Origin: Dendrobium chrysotoxum
Taxonomy: Eukaryota; Streptophyta; Magnoliopsida; Asparagales; Orchidaceae
Direction of reading: 5' to 3'
DNA length: 64,000 bases
Assembly: GCA_019925795.1 (NCBI GenBank)
Contig: CM034313.1
Span: 83,793,663-83,857,662 of the forward strand
Numbering within the stretch: position 1 is the stretch's first letter; each line of letters opens with the position of its first letter. A program made the translations under genes and the position numbers. Positions 1 through 12,271 of this stretch are shown one piece after another. The notes under the pieces were generated by a model. That model was not told where the DNA came from and did not search any database. It saw only the letters and a list, made by a program, of their open reading frames with translations.

Positions 1-945
1 TGTATGGAACTAAAAGTAGTTTTGATTATTTATTATTATCTATTTGGAAGGGTTAGAACTTTAGACCTCCATTTTAAAGATACCAACTCAACCAAATAGG
101 TGATGGTGTTTTGTTCCTTTTACCTTGATAAAAGTAAAGTTGTTCGTAGGGACTTTCAACCTAACAAGATAAGTTAAAAACTTTTGAAGCAAAGTATATG
201 GTGCGTTAATCTTCAATGACTTCTAAGTTTTTGATAATTACTTAAATTATACAGGCATGTGATGATTCCCGTTGATCCCTTTGTGATCGTTAGTATATAA
301 TTTTTAAAGTTGGATAGGCATGAGGTGATTTCAATGAATCTCTTTGGAACCAATGACTTCTAAGTTTTACATTTAGATGAGAGAAATCCTATTAGATACA
401 AAAGATCTTTTAAGCAACACATCACCAATTGATGTGCATTATGTAAATGGCGATCTAGTTCAGCAACATGATTGAATGTATGAGATGTAATGTTGCTTGG
501 ATGATATCAATTAAATGTTTAATCGGTTAGCATCCATATTTATCAAACAAATTTCTTAAAACGTTCAAAACCTAGAATTCCATTGTGTGCTTTCGAGAAA
601 CTTTTCATGTTCCATATCATTCCTCATTCTCATGAAAGATACTATTAGGTTATAAAATTCAGCAATAAAGAGAAGTAGCATGGCTGCTTGGCTCTTGGCA
701 TCCATACAAAATGATCTTGTCACGACATCTAATATTCTTCATAAGCGTATGCTTCTTCTTTACCACTTTTATTCTACTTTCTTTCTTACTACATATTTCT
801 ATTGATTCAGAAGGTCCTATGAACAATATTGTCAGTAAATAAGATTTTCTGTTTCTTCACATTCTCTTGTTCTACACTCTTATTTATAGAAACTTTCTGA
901 CAATCAATTTTTTTTGTTTTCCCCTAAACTTGTCTTGTTCTAAAG
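1..945 (+). other. Intron (or upstream) sequence of the epsilon-COP gene
   Basis: AT-rich sequence with no recognisable exon. The first epsilon-COP exon found starts at 946, directly after an AG acceptor. The roughly 80 N-terminal residues usual for the family could not be found here, so this stretch is most likely intron and the 5' exons lie outside the window. Confidence 0.6.
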
Positions 946-3900
946 GAATCTGCAATTTCAAGTCTGCGAGAGTGGTTAAGTGATGCGGCGATAGGAAACA
1001 ATCCAGTTCTCCGTCTCGTTGCTGGGATCATATACATGCATGAACAAGACTATAATGAGGCTCTTAAACATACAAATGCAGGAGGAACAATGGAGTTGTA
1101 AGTGTTGTTACCTTATGCTTACATGTTGAATTCTTCTTTTTATTCTTTTAATTTTAGGCCTACTTAGGTATGCCTAAATTTTCACTATTGCTTCTTGGTT
1201 AATATATGATACTTTTTTTAACACTAGAATTTAGCAGTCTAAACTACCTTTTTGAGCCAATTTTTTTTCCTTTTGATATAAATGTTCATGTGATACAAGC
1301 ATCCCACGTTATTTGTCTCTATTTATTGAAAAATTTTCCTCTTTGTTTGAATGATGCAAAGTTTATCAATGATATTCTTTGGCTTACTACAATGAGATAT
1401 GAAAGTTTTGACCTTGTTCTATGAATATAGAGTGATTTTAGGCTGATCTTTTAGGAGACGGATTCAATGGTGGATAAGGCATTACCTAGAAATTTCATTC
1501 TCATGTAGTATTTGAATTTTTGGTTTGGGGATTTTATAAGTGCAAGGCTCCATGGTTAATTTCCAATCTTGTTTGTGAAACATACCTTTCAATTAAGATT
1601 AATCTAAAGGCTTTTCAATTTTTTGTTGTGATGATTTCCTTTTGGTCTAACCTACTACACCTTGGATTTGGGGAGAGGAAGCCACTATCGACTTAAACTG
1701 GGTGATTACAATAACAATAACAACAACAACAAGCCTTTATCCCACTCCGTAGGATCGGCTTCATGAATCATTTTTCTTCATTGTATTTTGTTAACATAGC
1801 ACATTTTTAGGTGCCAAGTCCTGGATGAAAAAAATGGAGGGTTGCGTTAGGTAGTTGACAACCAACATAAAAATTGTCATATAATCATGACTTGAATCCT
1901 TTAAACTGGATGATTGTGATATAAAAAAAAAAAACTTGATCAAGATTTTATGTTCTATTATCTAGGTTGTCATTGATCTTGGTATATGTAATTATATTTA
2001 ATCGACCCAACTTAACAGGAAAATTCTTATCTTGCATCGTGGGTGGCTTCATTCAAGGGACCTCGTAGACTTAAGGGAAAGGTTGTCGAAGGAGCCAAGT
2101 CAAGCCTACCTTGGCTAGCTTAGGGGTTTTATTTCCTATTGAGAACAAACATCATATGGGTCACAACTCATACACTTAGTTATTAAGGAACATTTAAGCT
2201 TGGCTCTTTATTTGAATTGTGGTTCAGTAGCAACGTTTCAGCTATGTCCACCATTCTTTGCATGTTCTTACTGGTATTTTATTTTTGTATGTGATCATAA
2301 TGGACACATTTGATATAGTGTTGGCTCCTTTGTATGCTTTAAATGAACTTGAATTGGCAAATTAGTGTGGAGGGTGGGAAAAAGAGGTTCGTCTTCTATT
2401 AGGAAGTTCTGAATCCTTCGAGAAGTTGGAACACACAAACGACTAGGGAAAGATCAATTTCTCAAAAACCATGCTCTGCACGTCATCTTTAAATGACCGC
2501 AACTCTTGCTCTGCACATAATCCTTGTTTACCACTGGAACTACAAAACGTAGTGCCTCTACATTTTAATTGAATGACTTGATTGCAGGCTTGCATTAAAT
2601 GTTCAAATCTATATCAAGATGCACCGGTCAGACTATGCGGAGAAACAACTAAAGCTCATGCAGCAAATTGATGAAGACCATACACTAACACAACTGGCTA
2701 ATGCGTGGTTTAACCTCGCAGTTGTTAGTATTGAGTTCTGCTCTTTCTATAGTTGGATGTTTTATGGTTTCTTGTCACTGATCCTTTTATGCATTGTGCC
2801 AGGGTGGTTCTAAAATTCAGGAAGCATATCTTATCTACCAAGATTTTTCTGAGAAGTATCAGACGACTGGGATGATTCTTAATGGAAAGGCTGTATGTTG
2901 CATGCATATGGGACGCTTTGATGAAGCTGAAACCCTGTTGCTTGAAGCCCTAAACAAGGTCAGCCTTTATAACTTTTGCTGTTTGATTTTTTTATAGGGC
3001 GTTATAGTTGCTTTTACATGAGAAGGTTGCGCTACTATTAAGGGAAGAAACATTGTTTCTATGGTTTGTAAAGGATGCAAAAGATCCGGAGACTCTTGCC
3101 AACCTTGTTGTATGCAGTCTTCATGTAGGCAAATCTGCATCACGGTACCTTAGGTAAGTGACCAGAAACAACATGATAAGCTGCAATTTCATTTCTCTGC
3201 ATTTTTCATGGGTTCATTGCAAATTTTTTTCCCAGTGATACAGGTTTTGTTTGGCCATTGGCCTATTACTGTCATTAGAGTTGGGTGAGAAACTGAATTT
3301 TCTGGTTTTTTTTTCTCGCATTACGTGCAGTTCTATAGAAAGCACCTTTCTGTTGCCTATGAAATAGAATTGTAAAAAAGCTGACGAGCTTTTGAAACCC
3401 AAATAGCACCTTATATGCTACTGCAAAGTATCCCGGTAGCTAAACCAAATAAGTCCATAGATTGATTTTTGGTTTTCAAATCCCATTGACACATATGAAA
3501 CACGGATATGGACACGAGATGACAAGGACATGGTAATACGGCATAATTGCAAAAAATAGGATACAGTATGTTGCGGACACAGCATTATGTTTAATAAATT
3601 ATTAATATGCAATATATAATTTATACTATTCCCTGCTAAATCTATCACAAGATGAAGTATGCTTATAAGTAATACATGGATTCATAAGTTTTTTATTGTT
3701 TAATAAAACTCGAGAAAAATACAGCACAAGCAAAATACTCTTCTAACATATGATTATGCAAAATACTCTTCTAACATATGAGTATGCTTATAAGTAATAC
3801 ATAGATTCATAAAATTTGAACAATGTTGTAATGAAAATCTTATGAGATTCCCAACTAAAGATACAATAAATGATGTTTTAAATTACAATGAGTTACTTTT

Positions 3901-6900
3901 ATTAGTCAAAATAAAAGCATTAATGCCCAGAATATATTTACTTACTCAAAATGATGGCAAGTTTAAGAATAATCAGTTATACTTACTCCATAATGAATCT
4001 ACATATTTAAGACTATTATAAATTCAAAATCAAGTTATGTTGTAGGGTATAAAGTCAAAACTATTTAAAATTTTGAAAAAATGAAAGCAAATAATGTTAT
4101 CGACTACTTAAAATTTACATGTTTAAAATATTGAAATAAATAATGTACATGATTAAATTTGAAAACAAATAATGTATCTTTATAAAGTCAAGACTATTGA
4201 AAACAAATAATGTACTTGTTAAACTTTTAAAACATATGAATTAAATCATTCAGGATATAAATAGTTCAAGACTTGCAAATTATGGGTGAGATGGGCTAAA
4301 GGAGAGGTGAGATGAACCAGGTGATGCAAGCATCGACAATTGGGCAGACTGACATGGATTTCAAGACCAATGACATGGATATGGAGACAGACAACTTCGA
4401 TGTCTAGATTGGCACAACACTACTTCGATGAAGAGGAGAAGCGAGATGGTGAGGTTGCTTCGATGAAGAGGAGCGGCAAGACGATGATCGGCTTTGATGA
4501 AGGGGGGAGGCAAGAGTGCGAGACCATTAGGGCTAAGGATGTTTACGTGAATTAGACTTTTTTTAAGTTTTGCTCTTCTCTGTATTACTCCTATTAGCAC
4601 GTATTCTCAACTGTGTCCGCCGCCGTGTCTAGTTCATTTTGAAGTTCAATTTCATAATTAGAAACCCAAGACACGATTCTGTGGTGTCCAAACACGTGTA
4701 GGGGCATGTCAGAGCTGTTTCCTGTCAGAGCTGTTTCCGTATCGATGTTTGACACAGACATGGGAGGCATTTGGGAGTGCCCGTGCTTCCTAAACAGACA
4801 ATGAAACTAGTGAGCTAATAAGCTCTGTCTGAGCTCTATGGTGTCAAACGCAATTATATAGCTTGACATGCTAGTTGGAAATACAGTTTGTAGCTTTATA
4901 ACTTCCTTTGCAGATGTGCTCCAGGATTTTAAAAAAAAAAAATCGTTAGTTCACAAGAGCCCTAGTTTTTTCTTTGGCATTATTTTCTAAAGATTTCTGT
5001 CTTTCCTGCTTATCTTATTTCTGGTTTTAATTGATTACTCAAGAATTGACTATGAGCATGTTTCTGCTGGGCCAAAGAACTTGATGTGAAGATTTTTGAG
5101 ACCTCTCTATCTCATCCTTGTTTGAGTTATCATCCGTGTCCTTAATTAATGAACCCGTCAACTCCTTATACAATTTAGGGGAATTTTGGTTCTTTTTAAA
5201 CAAAATTCATTCATTTTGATAAAATAAAAAATTTATGGTTGGATGTCTTTACCCATTTTCACTAGGACTCTTCTAAAATTGTGGCACGTGTAGCATTAGT
5301 CAAAATATTTTGAAAAAAAAAAGTTGTGTTTGTGATTTTTACTTCACAGTTGTGAGCGACTGCATTTTTAATAATTATTTTCAAAATTTATTAATTTTTT
5401 TTAAAAACTTTAAATGTTTCAAATTTTAATTTAGTATTTTATATCAAAATTTGAAATTTATGGGCACATATGTCTTCAAAATAACAACGTCAAGCCTTTA
5501 TCCCACTAAATGGGGTCGGCTATATAAATTCTTTTTTTCTATTGTCCTATTAAGAGTGAAATTTTTATTTAAATCTAATAAAAATAAATTATTTCTAATA
5601 CTTTCTAATCAAATATGTTTAGGTCTACCTCTACCTTTATTAACATGGGCCGGATCTAATACATCTACTCTCCTAATTGGGTCATCGGAAGGCCATGATT
5701 TTTAAAGTTAATATTATTTTTAATACATGTCTTCAAAAGTTAATATCATTTTTAAAATAATACTGATTAACTTCATTTTTCTCATGCATAATCTTGATTA
5801 GATTTGAATTAATCAAATACATGACTTGGATTTTTAAATGGTAGGTGTCATGATTTAAAGGGTTCCTAATGGAAAATGTATCGAGGAATCCTGAGACAAT
5901 TTTTGTGCCAATTTAACTTCATCTTGTCATTTGTGTGAGGCGATTGTCTTACTCTGGGCATTTTCCTATGCACAGAGATTCTAATTTATGGAGTGTGGGG
6001 TCTAAGAAGATTAAGGTTTCATTTGGGACGGTTTTCTTATTGCTTCTTAAATCAATTTTTTAGTATAAAAATTTAATTTTTGTACTAAAAAATTGCTTCA
6101 TGAAATAGTACGAAAGCCGTTCCAAACGAAACCTAACACTCACTTTCCACTGGCTGAACACTAGATTATTTGGCCTTGCTAGCAAACTCCTATTATTTGA
6201 CAGTCCAATTAATTCTCTAGCATCATTTTTAATACATGTCTTCAAAAGTTAATATCATTTTTAAAATAATACTGATTAACTTCATTTTTCTCATGCATAA
6301 TCTTGATTAGATTTGAATTAATCAAATACATGACTTGGATTTTTAAATGGTAGGTGTCATGATTTAAAGGGTTCCTAATGGAAAATGTATCAAGGAATCC
6401 TGGCTGAACACCATGCACAGAGATTCTAATTTAACTTCATCTTGTCATTTGTGTGAGGCGATTGTCTTACTCTGGGCATTTTCCTATGCACAGAGATTCT
6501 AATTTATGGAGCGTGCGGTCTAAGAAGATTAAGGTTTCGTTTGGGACGGTTTTCGTATTGTTTCATGAAGCAATTTTGTAGTTAAAAAATTAAAAATTTT
6601 TGTACTAAAAAATTGCTTCATGAAACAATACGAAAGCCATCCCAAACGAAACCTAACACTCACTTTCCACTGGCTGAACACTAGATTACTTGGCCTTGCT
6701 AGCAAACTCCTATTATTTGACAGTCCAATTAATTCTCTAGCCATTTGTTCGTTACTTTGTTTGCCATTCTAGATTCAGCCATTTATTGACGGGTTTGCCT
6801 GCTATAGGCCATCAAGTTCTAGTTATTAAGATACGTCGATTTTACCCTGTTCTTGTGTTGTTTCATATAAATGATATATGGCATACTGTGTCTTTTCTGG

Positions 6901-7431
6901 CGGAGTTTGTAGCCGAAGTTAGACTAAGCACATGAAAAGGGTGTGTTAGTTACAGTTGAAACGTAGCTCAATGTTTTCCCCCTTTCCCCTTTTAAATGTC
7001 GTTGAACATTTTTCTCATCTTGTAACCTGTTATTATATCCTCTTTCAACACTTAAATCTTGTACTCTGCAGCTCTATGAAGAACCCTATAGTGTTGTTAT
7101 ATAATATTCTGCAGCACCGATGAGGAAGAATAACTTCTACTAGTTTAAAGGGCAATGGTCCCCCTTTCTTTTACTATCGTTATTTTGTTAAAAATATTTA
7201 AAGCTGGTGGTGATGGAAATGGAATGCTGTCTTTAAGGCCCCATCAGTTGCTTCACTTCCCATTCATTCAAATTCTTCCTTAGTTTTTCATACTGGAATG
7301 AAATCTACTAATTTCTCTCTTCTTTGCTTTTCTTCAGCCAGTTGAAGCTTTCACATCCAGATCACGTTCTCATCAAACGTGTATCTTCCGCAGAGGATAG
7401 TTTTGATAGGGCTGTTCAGACAATCGCTTAG
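946..7431 (+). CDS. Coatomer subunit epsilon (epsilon-COP), 3' five exons
   Basis: Epsilon-COP is a TPR-like helical-repeat subunit of the COPI coat, which carries Golgi-to-ER and intra-Golgi vesicles. Exons read from GT-AG boundaries are 946-1097, 2588-2723, 2803-2958, 3074-3153 and 7338-7431; the TAG stop is at 7429-7431. They encode about 205 residues in one open frame across all junctions. Family-typical stretches include REWLSDAAIGNN, QIDEDHTLTQLA, GGSKIQEAYLIYQDFSEKY, FDEAETLLLEALNK, DPETLANLVVCSLHVGKS and the C-terminal LSHPDHVLIKRVSSAED. Plant epsilon-COP is about 290 residues, so some 80 N-terminal residues are missing upstream. The last intron (3154-7337) is 4.2 kb and full of repeats, but all splice sites look intact and the gene is probably functional. 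The family call is firm; exact boundaries are by eye. Confidence 0.9.
1708..1900 (-). mobile_element. Short RTE LINE insertion with inverted 5' part
   Basis: Within the first visible epsilon-COP intron. 1708 to about 1825 is the antisense 3' end of an RTE LINE: a CAA-rich complement of the TTG tail, then the family's conserved 3' end as at 33772. 1832-1900 is the sense-strand 5' end of the same family, matching the first ~75 bases of the 33772-36902 copy read on its own strand. Direct repeats at 1693-1707 and 1901-1915 (15 bp, one mismatch) bracket the unit. This is the arrangement expected from twin priming. Confidence 0.75.
5482..5726 (-). mobile_element. 5'-truncated RTE LINE copy
   Basis: Antisense copy of the 3' end of the LINE at 33772-36902. 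It begins with an AAC-rich tail complement and the conserved RTE 3' end, then follows the 3' coding region (complement of the C-terminal WFGH-region codons) to about 5702. A 12-bp direct repeat at 5470-5481 and 5727-5738 is a plausible target-site duplication. Several differences from the long copy mark it as older and non-coding. Confidence 0.7.
6014..6134. mobile_element. Fold-back MITE (TTCGTTTGGGAC family)
   Basis: About 120-bp palindrome starting AGGTTTCATTTGGGACGG and ending with its imperfect complement TTCCAAACGAAACCT. Same family as 6532, 11484, 12143, 17068, 17201, 17938, 18215 and 22568. Confidence 0.75.
6532..6654. mobile_element. Fold-back MITE (TTCGTTTGGGAC family)
   Basis: Nearly perfect palindrome: left arm AGGTTTCGTTTGGGACGG, right arm CCATCCCAAACGAAACCT, with long internal arms around CATGAAGCAATTTT and a short AT-rich loop. 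It is the best-preserved copy in the window. Confidence 0.8.
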
Positions 7432-9486
7432 AAATGTCAAATTTGGAGCTATCAAATAAGGTTAATAACTCTCATTTTTCTTCTTTAGAAATTCAATCTG
7501 TGGGGTTCAATATTTTTTTTTTCTGTTTCATATATATTAAAAACTTGGATAAAACGCTGAGATTTTCTTTCCTTCCAGACTTTTGTGCTTGATCTTTTTA
7601 ATGGATGCATAGAAGCTGGAGCATAGCTGAAGGTTTGGGTGGCTTTGGCAATTGTTTTCTTTTGCTGGATCAGTAGCTAAGCTTCATATTCTACATTGTT
7701 CTTGAACTTGTTTGTACTGAAAAGCTGAACATTATACTGCTGGTATTGTGCTCTATATTCAGTTTCTAGTGAGTGTTTAGGATTTAGAATTTGTTCAGCT
7801 TCAATCGAAATAACAAAACAAAAGCACTTAGCAGGATAAATCCTATGAGAACTCCCATCATCACCATTCATTTCAGTCCAGGAGCATCATCAAGATTCGT
7901 GCTGTGTTGCAGTGGATGACTCTTTTTTCCATGGACTTTTGGACCGTTCTCTTTGCTTTGCCGGGGTAAGTTCACATAACATCAATTAATTAAAATTTTG
8001 GTTCATAATATTTTAATATATATTGTATCAATATGAGTCTTTTCTGTTACTTTTTAGGTTTCCTTTTAATATAATTAAAATATTTGACAATGACAGTTAA
8101 ATAAAATTATCAGTATATTTAAGTTATTAGATGATATAGTTAAATTATTTTCTATTTATAAATATAGATTTTAAAATTATTAATATCTAATAATTTAATT
8201 ATATTATGTACCAGTTTAATTAAATACTTTATGAAATATAAAATTAAAAAATGTTGTAAGAAAAATCCTTCATTATATTGTAAAATATATAAAGATATTA
8301 TGGTCTTCATTTTAATTAAATTACTAGATGGATACATTTAAGCTGTTACATCCCATTGTTTAGTTATCTGGCTATGTATAAATATAAATTTAAAATAATT
8401 ATTAATATATAATAATTATATTATATTATATAATAATTTTATTTAATTATTTAATATTTTAATTATGTTGAGATATAATATGTAAAATATAAAATAAAAA
8501 ATATAATACGTAATAAAAAATTATAGCTTATTCGAAACTTCTGTCCGGAAACCTGTTGGAATGAGGGGCAAATTAGGAATTTCATGTACGCTAAGACAAA
8601 CTTTGAATCAGCGTATAAACACCTAAATCTGGATCTAATTTTAATTAGTATGAATTTTAAAATTATTCAATTTATATTAATATGAAATTAAATTTAAAAT
8701 GATATTATCATTCAAATTATTTTATAGATATGTATATTAATTACATTACAACAAACTTAAAATCTTTAGTCAGTTTAGTGCGAATTTTTTAAATTATTAA
8801 ATTAATATTAAAATGAATCTAATATATTATTAATTAATTATAATTTATATTATATCATCAATCAAATTTTTATATAGATAAATATATTAATTACATCACC
8901 TTAAAATCTTAGGTAATTATAAGGTTAAGTCGTTCCATCTACCTTAATACTCCAAGTAAAAATTTTATTATTATCTCATCAGTGTAGTCATCATTGAATT
9001 TAATGCAAATATTTTATTTGTTTGAGGAGGTTAATGTAATTATTCTTAATTGTTGAAAGCTTTTTCACTATACTATAACATTATTGATTCCCACCTGTAC
9101 TAGCCCAGCAGGTGCCTTTGTTGGTGGTCCAAAGAGAAGTAGTTGGCCGCTTGGCCTTCAAAATTTTATTATTGAATCATCGGATGGTAGAGACTAGAGA
9201 GTAATTCCTTACTTTTTAATAAATTTACATTTAAAATATATATATATTTAAATTATGGGAAATTAAGGATTATGGTAGAAGAATAAATAAAAAAGAATTC
9301 TATTATTAAAATATATTTATTTAGGGTGTAACATTATTTTTTTATGCTTCTTTTTTGGGATATTGAGGTCAATTAAAATAAACTCACAAATACATCACAT
9401 ATTTAAACTATGAACTCAAGACCTCTTTTTTAGTAACCATTGCAGTTACCCCACAGAAGCTATGTTTCTGCTCTTATTGCTTCTCT
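7432..9486. other. Intergenic sequence downstream of epsilon-COP
   Basis: The probable 3' UTR continues past the stop for a few hundred bases. 7980-9480 is very AT-rich, with many TTAATTA and ATTATTA runs and no supported ORF. No RNA gene or recognisable element was seen. Confidence 0.5.
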
Positions 9487-10048
9487 TAGGGGTGTGAAAA
9501 TTGGGTTGCGGGTTGGGTTTGGGTCGAACTCAGAATTGACCCGATGCTATTTGACACAACTCGAACCATTTTTGCAAACGGGTCATAAAATTCAACTCGA
9601 ACCTGACTTGTCAGGTTTTCGAGTTGACCAGACTCGACATGAAACGGGTTATGGCCGAAGAAGCGCGCAAATGGGAGGAAGGCGACTTGTTCGTTGTCTC
9701 GTCGAAGCCGCAGGATAGGAACTAGGAAGGAACGTCGTCGAAGTGCGGACTGCGCAGCTAGTGACTTAGCGCCAAGTTTAGGGTTAGGACTTCTAATCGT
9801 GTGCGGCGATGGGTTGGCGGGAGAGGCGGACGGCGAGGCTGTCAGACCAGATGGACTCTCGAGTGCAGGCGGCAATTGGGATTTCCGATTTCGTGTACAG
9901 CTTGAATTCTCGGGTTGAACCCAGGTCATTCTTGGGTTTTCTGGTCAACCCGAACCCGACTCATTTGACAAACGGGTTGACCCTAACTCGAAATTTTCGG
10001 GTCAAATTCGGGTCAGATTTTTAAGTTGTGTCAAATATTAACACTCAT
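9487..10048. mobile_element. Degenerate GC-rich element, possibly hAT-like
   Basis: The segment begins TTAGGGGTGTGAAAA and ends near TTAACACTCATA, an imperfect inverted pair. Both subterminal parts are filled with CGGGTT/AACCCG and GGGTCAA/TTGACCC words in both orientations, which may be transposase-binding repeats. Overlapping ORFs of up to 147 codons on both strands come from base composition and show no domain. No convincing 8-bp target duplication was found, so the superfamily is a guess. Confidence 0.4.
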
Positions 10049-11483
10049 AGTTTTTGCTCATTGGAAACAGCTAAAAATGATGTAGTTTGAAAGGAATAAA
10101 GAAAAATAACTTTAGCGAGAGAAAATGCACAAAGGGAAGCAAAATTCTCTACTTTTTCATCATTAAAAACTCATCACATGCTTACAAGTCTACGGGACTC
10201 ATTTAAGTGAAGCCTTACTTCCCAAGCTACCTATTCACTTTCCATTCATTGATTCCTTCCACTTTTCTAACTAACAGGTTTCCTTCAACTGTAATTAACA
10301 TAATTACTTTTAAGCCACTTCTTCTATAAAAATTCCAAATTTTAATAGAAAAGTTAAGCCGCATATTGTTTTTATTCCAAGAACATGATATTCATATTGT
10401 TCAAAAGAAAAGCTTTGTTGATTCCAGCTCATTTGGAACAAAATTTAGTCAAAAAATTATCCTAAGAGTTGAATTTAATTATGAGATATGCCATTATGTC
10501 TTTGGAGCTCTTCAATGTGAACAATATGATGATGGAAGATTTTATTCTACTTCAAAAATATTTTAAAAATAAAATAATATTTTTGTGCTAAGATCGTCAA
10601 AGAGGGAAGACTCAAGAGATTTCTCCGCACGAAAAATATCTAATATTTATGAGTAATTTTATAGAATATTTAATAACGAGCTAAAATGCGAGAAACGCCA
10701 TTGATTTGTTATAAATAAAAGAATTTAAAACTATGAATTTTTAAAAATAAATCATAATTGTATCGAAATTTCATGACATATTCCTTAATTGGAATAGCTT
10801 TTGAGTACTATTTTTTTCATTATTTAAAAAAAAATTGTAATAAAAAATTATTTTAAAAAACAATAAGAAAATTGTGCCAAATGAAATCATAATCATCAAT
10901 TGGATGAATCTATAAAATATTCTATGTATTTTATATCAATATATTTTTTATTTCATTGCCATCAAAATTTGAATTAATTCTCCTCAAAATTTCAACACAA
11001 TTGACTCTTCTCAAGTTTGATCTAACAGATCCAACACCCACCCTCTGCTACCCCAATTATTTAGTATAAGCCAAACCACAAAAAAAAAAAATTTACATAC
11101 TTGAAAGCAAATTGGACGACTATTTAATAAATTATTTATAAAATTGTGCTAGTTGGCCAATCAATTGGCTCAAAGTGGTGCTCAAGAAGTTTACCAATTG
11201 TTGAGGTGTGCTACAATAAAAAAAATCTTAACTTTATACATCATTTTAAATCATCTAAGAATATCTTTTTAACCCTAAACCCTAAACTTCCAAGATGCCA
11301 ATTATAGTTAATATCAACTAGAGTCGACGACGTATGTATCTGCTGATTGGCAACAATAACTTCGAGGTCAATATCAGCGCGACATTAGGATGCACGATAG
11401 CTTAGCTTCATTTCAAGCCTGCTCAGTGTATTTCAAAATCGTCCAACAATTTGGGTGATTACAGAATGCGCCAAAATGGACTT
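10049..11483. other. AT-rich intergenic sequence
   Basis: No gene supported. A short telomere-like run (AACCCTAAACCCTAAAC) is near 11271-11287. One 66-codon ORF at 10366 has no recognisable motif. Confidence 0.5.
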
Positions 11484-11612
11484 AGGCTTCATTCGGGACA
11501 GTTTTAGCACTGCTTTATAAAACAGAATTTTAGTACCAAAAATTTTTGGAAAAAAAAATATACTAAAAAACTACTTTAAAAAACAGTAAAAAAACTGACC
11601 CAAACGAAACCT
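11484..11612. mobile_element. Fold-back MITE (TTCGTTTGGGAC family)
   Basis: Left end AGGCTTCATTCGGGACAG and right end CTGACCCAAACGAAACCT, with AT-rich arms between. Diverged copy of the 6532 family. Confidence 0.7.
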
Positions 11613-12142
11613 TATTAGTGGAGTTTAAAATTCTTCAAAAGAGTTAACCAATCACGCAAATATTTAAAACTCACACATTCTAAAACAAAATACACCCAAA
11701 AAAAAAAAAAAAGAACTCACAATCAAACATCACCACTTCGGCAATATGATTTTATAATCATGGCTTTCTTCTTCTTCTTCTTCTTCTTTTCATATGGAAC
11801 AATACTGACATGTGTAAGCATTTCCAGATGAAATGGATATTTTATTAGGAAAATTGCCAGTTCTTTAACCTAATTTATTTCTTGCGATTATATTAAAACT
11901 TGGTAAGCACTATTGACATTGACATTGTCGTTAATCATACGAAATTGAGAAGAATCTTTATTAGATTATGATTAAATCAGTTCTAGTTAGTAAACCTCTC
12001 TTATCAGTGAATAATTAATATTTTTTTAGTGTAATGTATTCTTTTTTAAGACTTTAGAGTAACCTTTATCTCATGCACTCTTATAATTTTCCATTAGTTG
12101 ACCACCTAAATCTCAGACATTATATGATAATCTATTATTTAT

Positions 12143-12271
12143 TCTTCGTTTGGGACATCTTTCTTACTGCTTTTTAAAGCAGTTTTTTAATAGAAAAATT
12201 TATAGTTCAAGAATTTTCTTACTAAAAAATTGCTTTAAAAAATAAGAAGAAAATTGTCCCAAAACAAACCT
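12143..12271. mobile_element. Fold-back MITE (TTCGTTTGGGAC family)
   Basis: Left end TCTTCGTTTGGGACATC and right end TTGTCCCAAAACAAACCT. The internal AAAGCAGTTTTTTA is mirrored by TAAAAAATTGCTTT. Confidence 0.7.

Larger units (their letters stand above)
5716..6740 (+). repeat. Tandem duplication of a ~0.5-kb intron segment with a MITE
   Basis: 5716-6220 and 6224-6740 are direct repeats. Both start at the same ATACATGTCTTCAAAAG stretch and both end in AATTAATTCTCTAG. Each copy carries one fold-back MITE at the same relative place (6014-6134 and 6532-6654), so the MITE was there before the duplication. Copy 2 has a small internal rearrangement near 6405-6440. Confidence 0.8.
3154..7337 (+). 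other. Last epsilon-COP intron, 4.2 kb, repeat-rich
   Basis: A GT-AG intron of 4184 bp. 3400-4250 is AT-rich with small local duplications. 4260-4555 is a more GC-rich patch of unknown origin, and 4730 has a 16-bp tandem duplication. 5482-5726 is a truncated RTE LINE and 5716-6740 a tandem duplication carrying MITEs. No protein-coding gene is supported; small ORFs here have no family motifs. Confidence 0.7.

Noticed and set aside
9486..9929. 147-codon minus ORF
   Set aside because: Its reading comes from the GC-rich word repeats of the element at 9487-10048; opposite-strand ORFs overlap it and no domain is seen.
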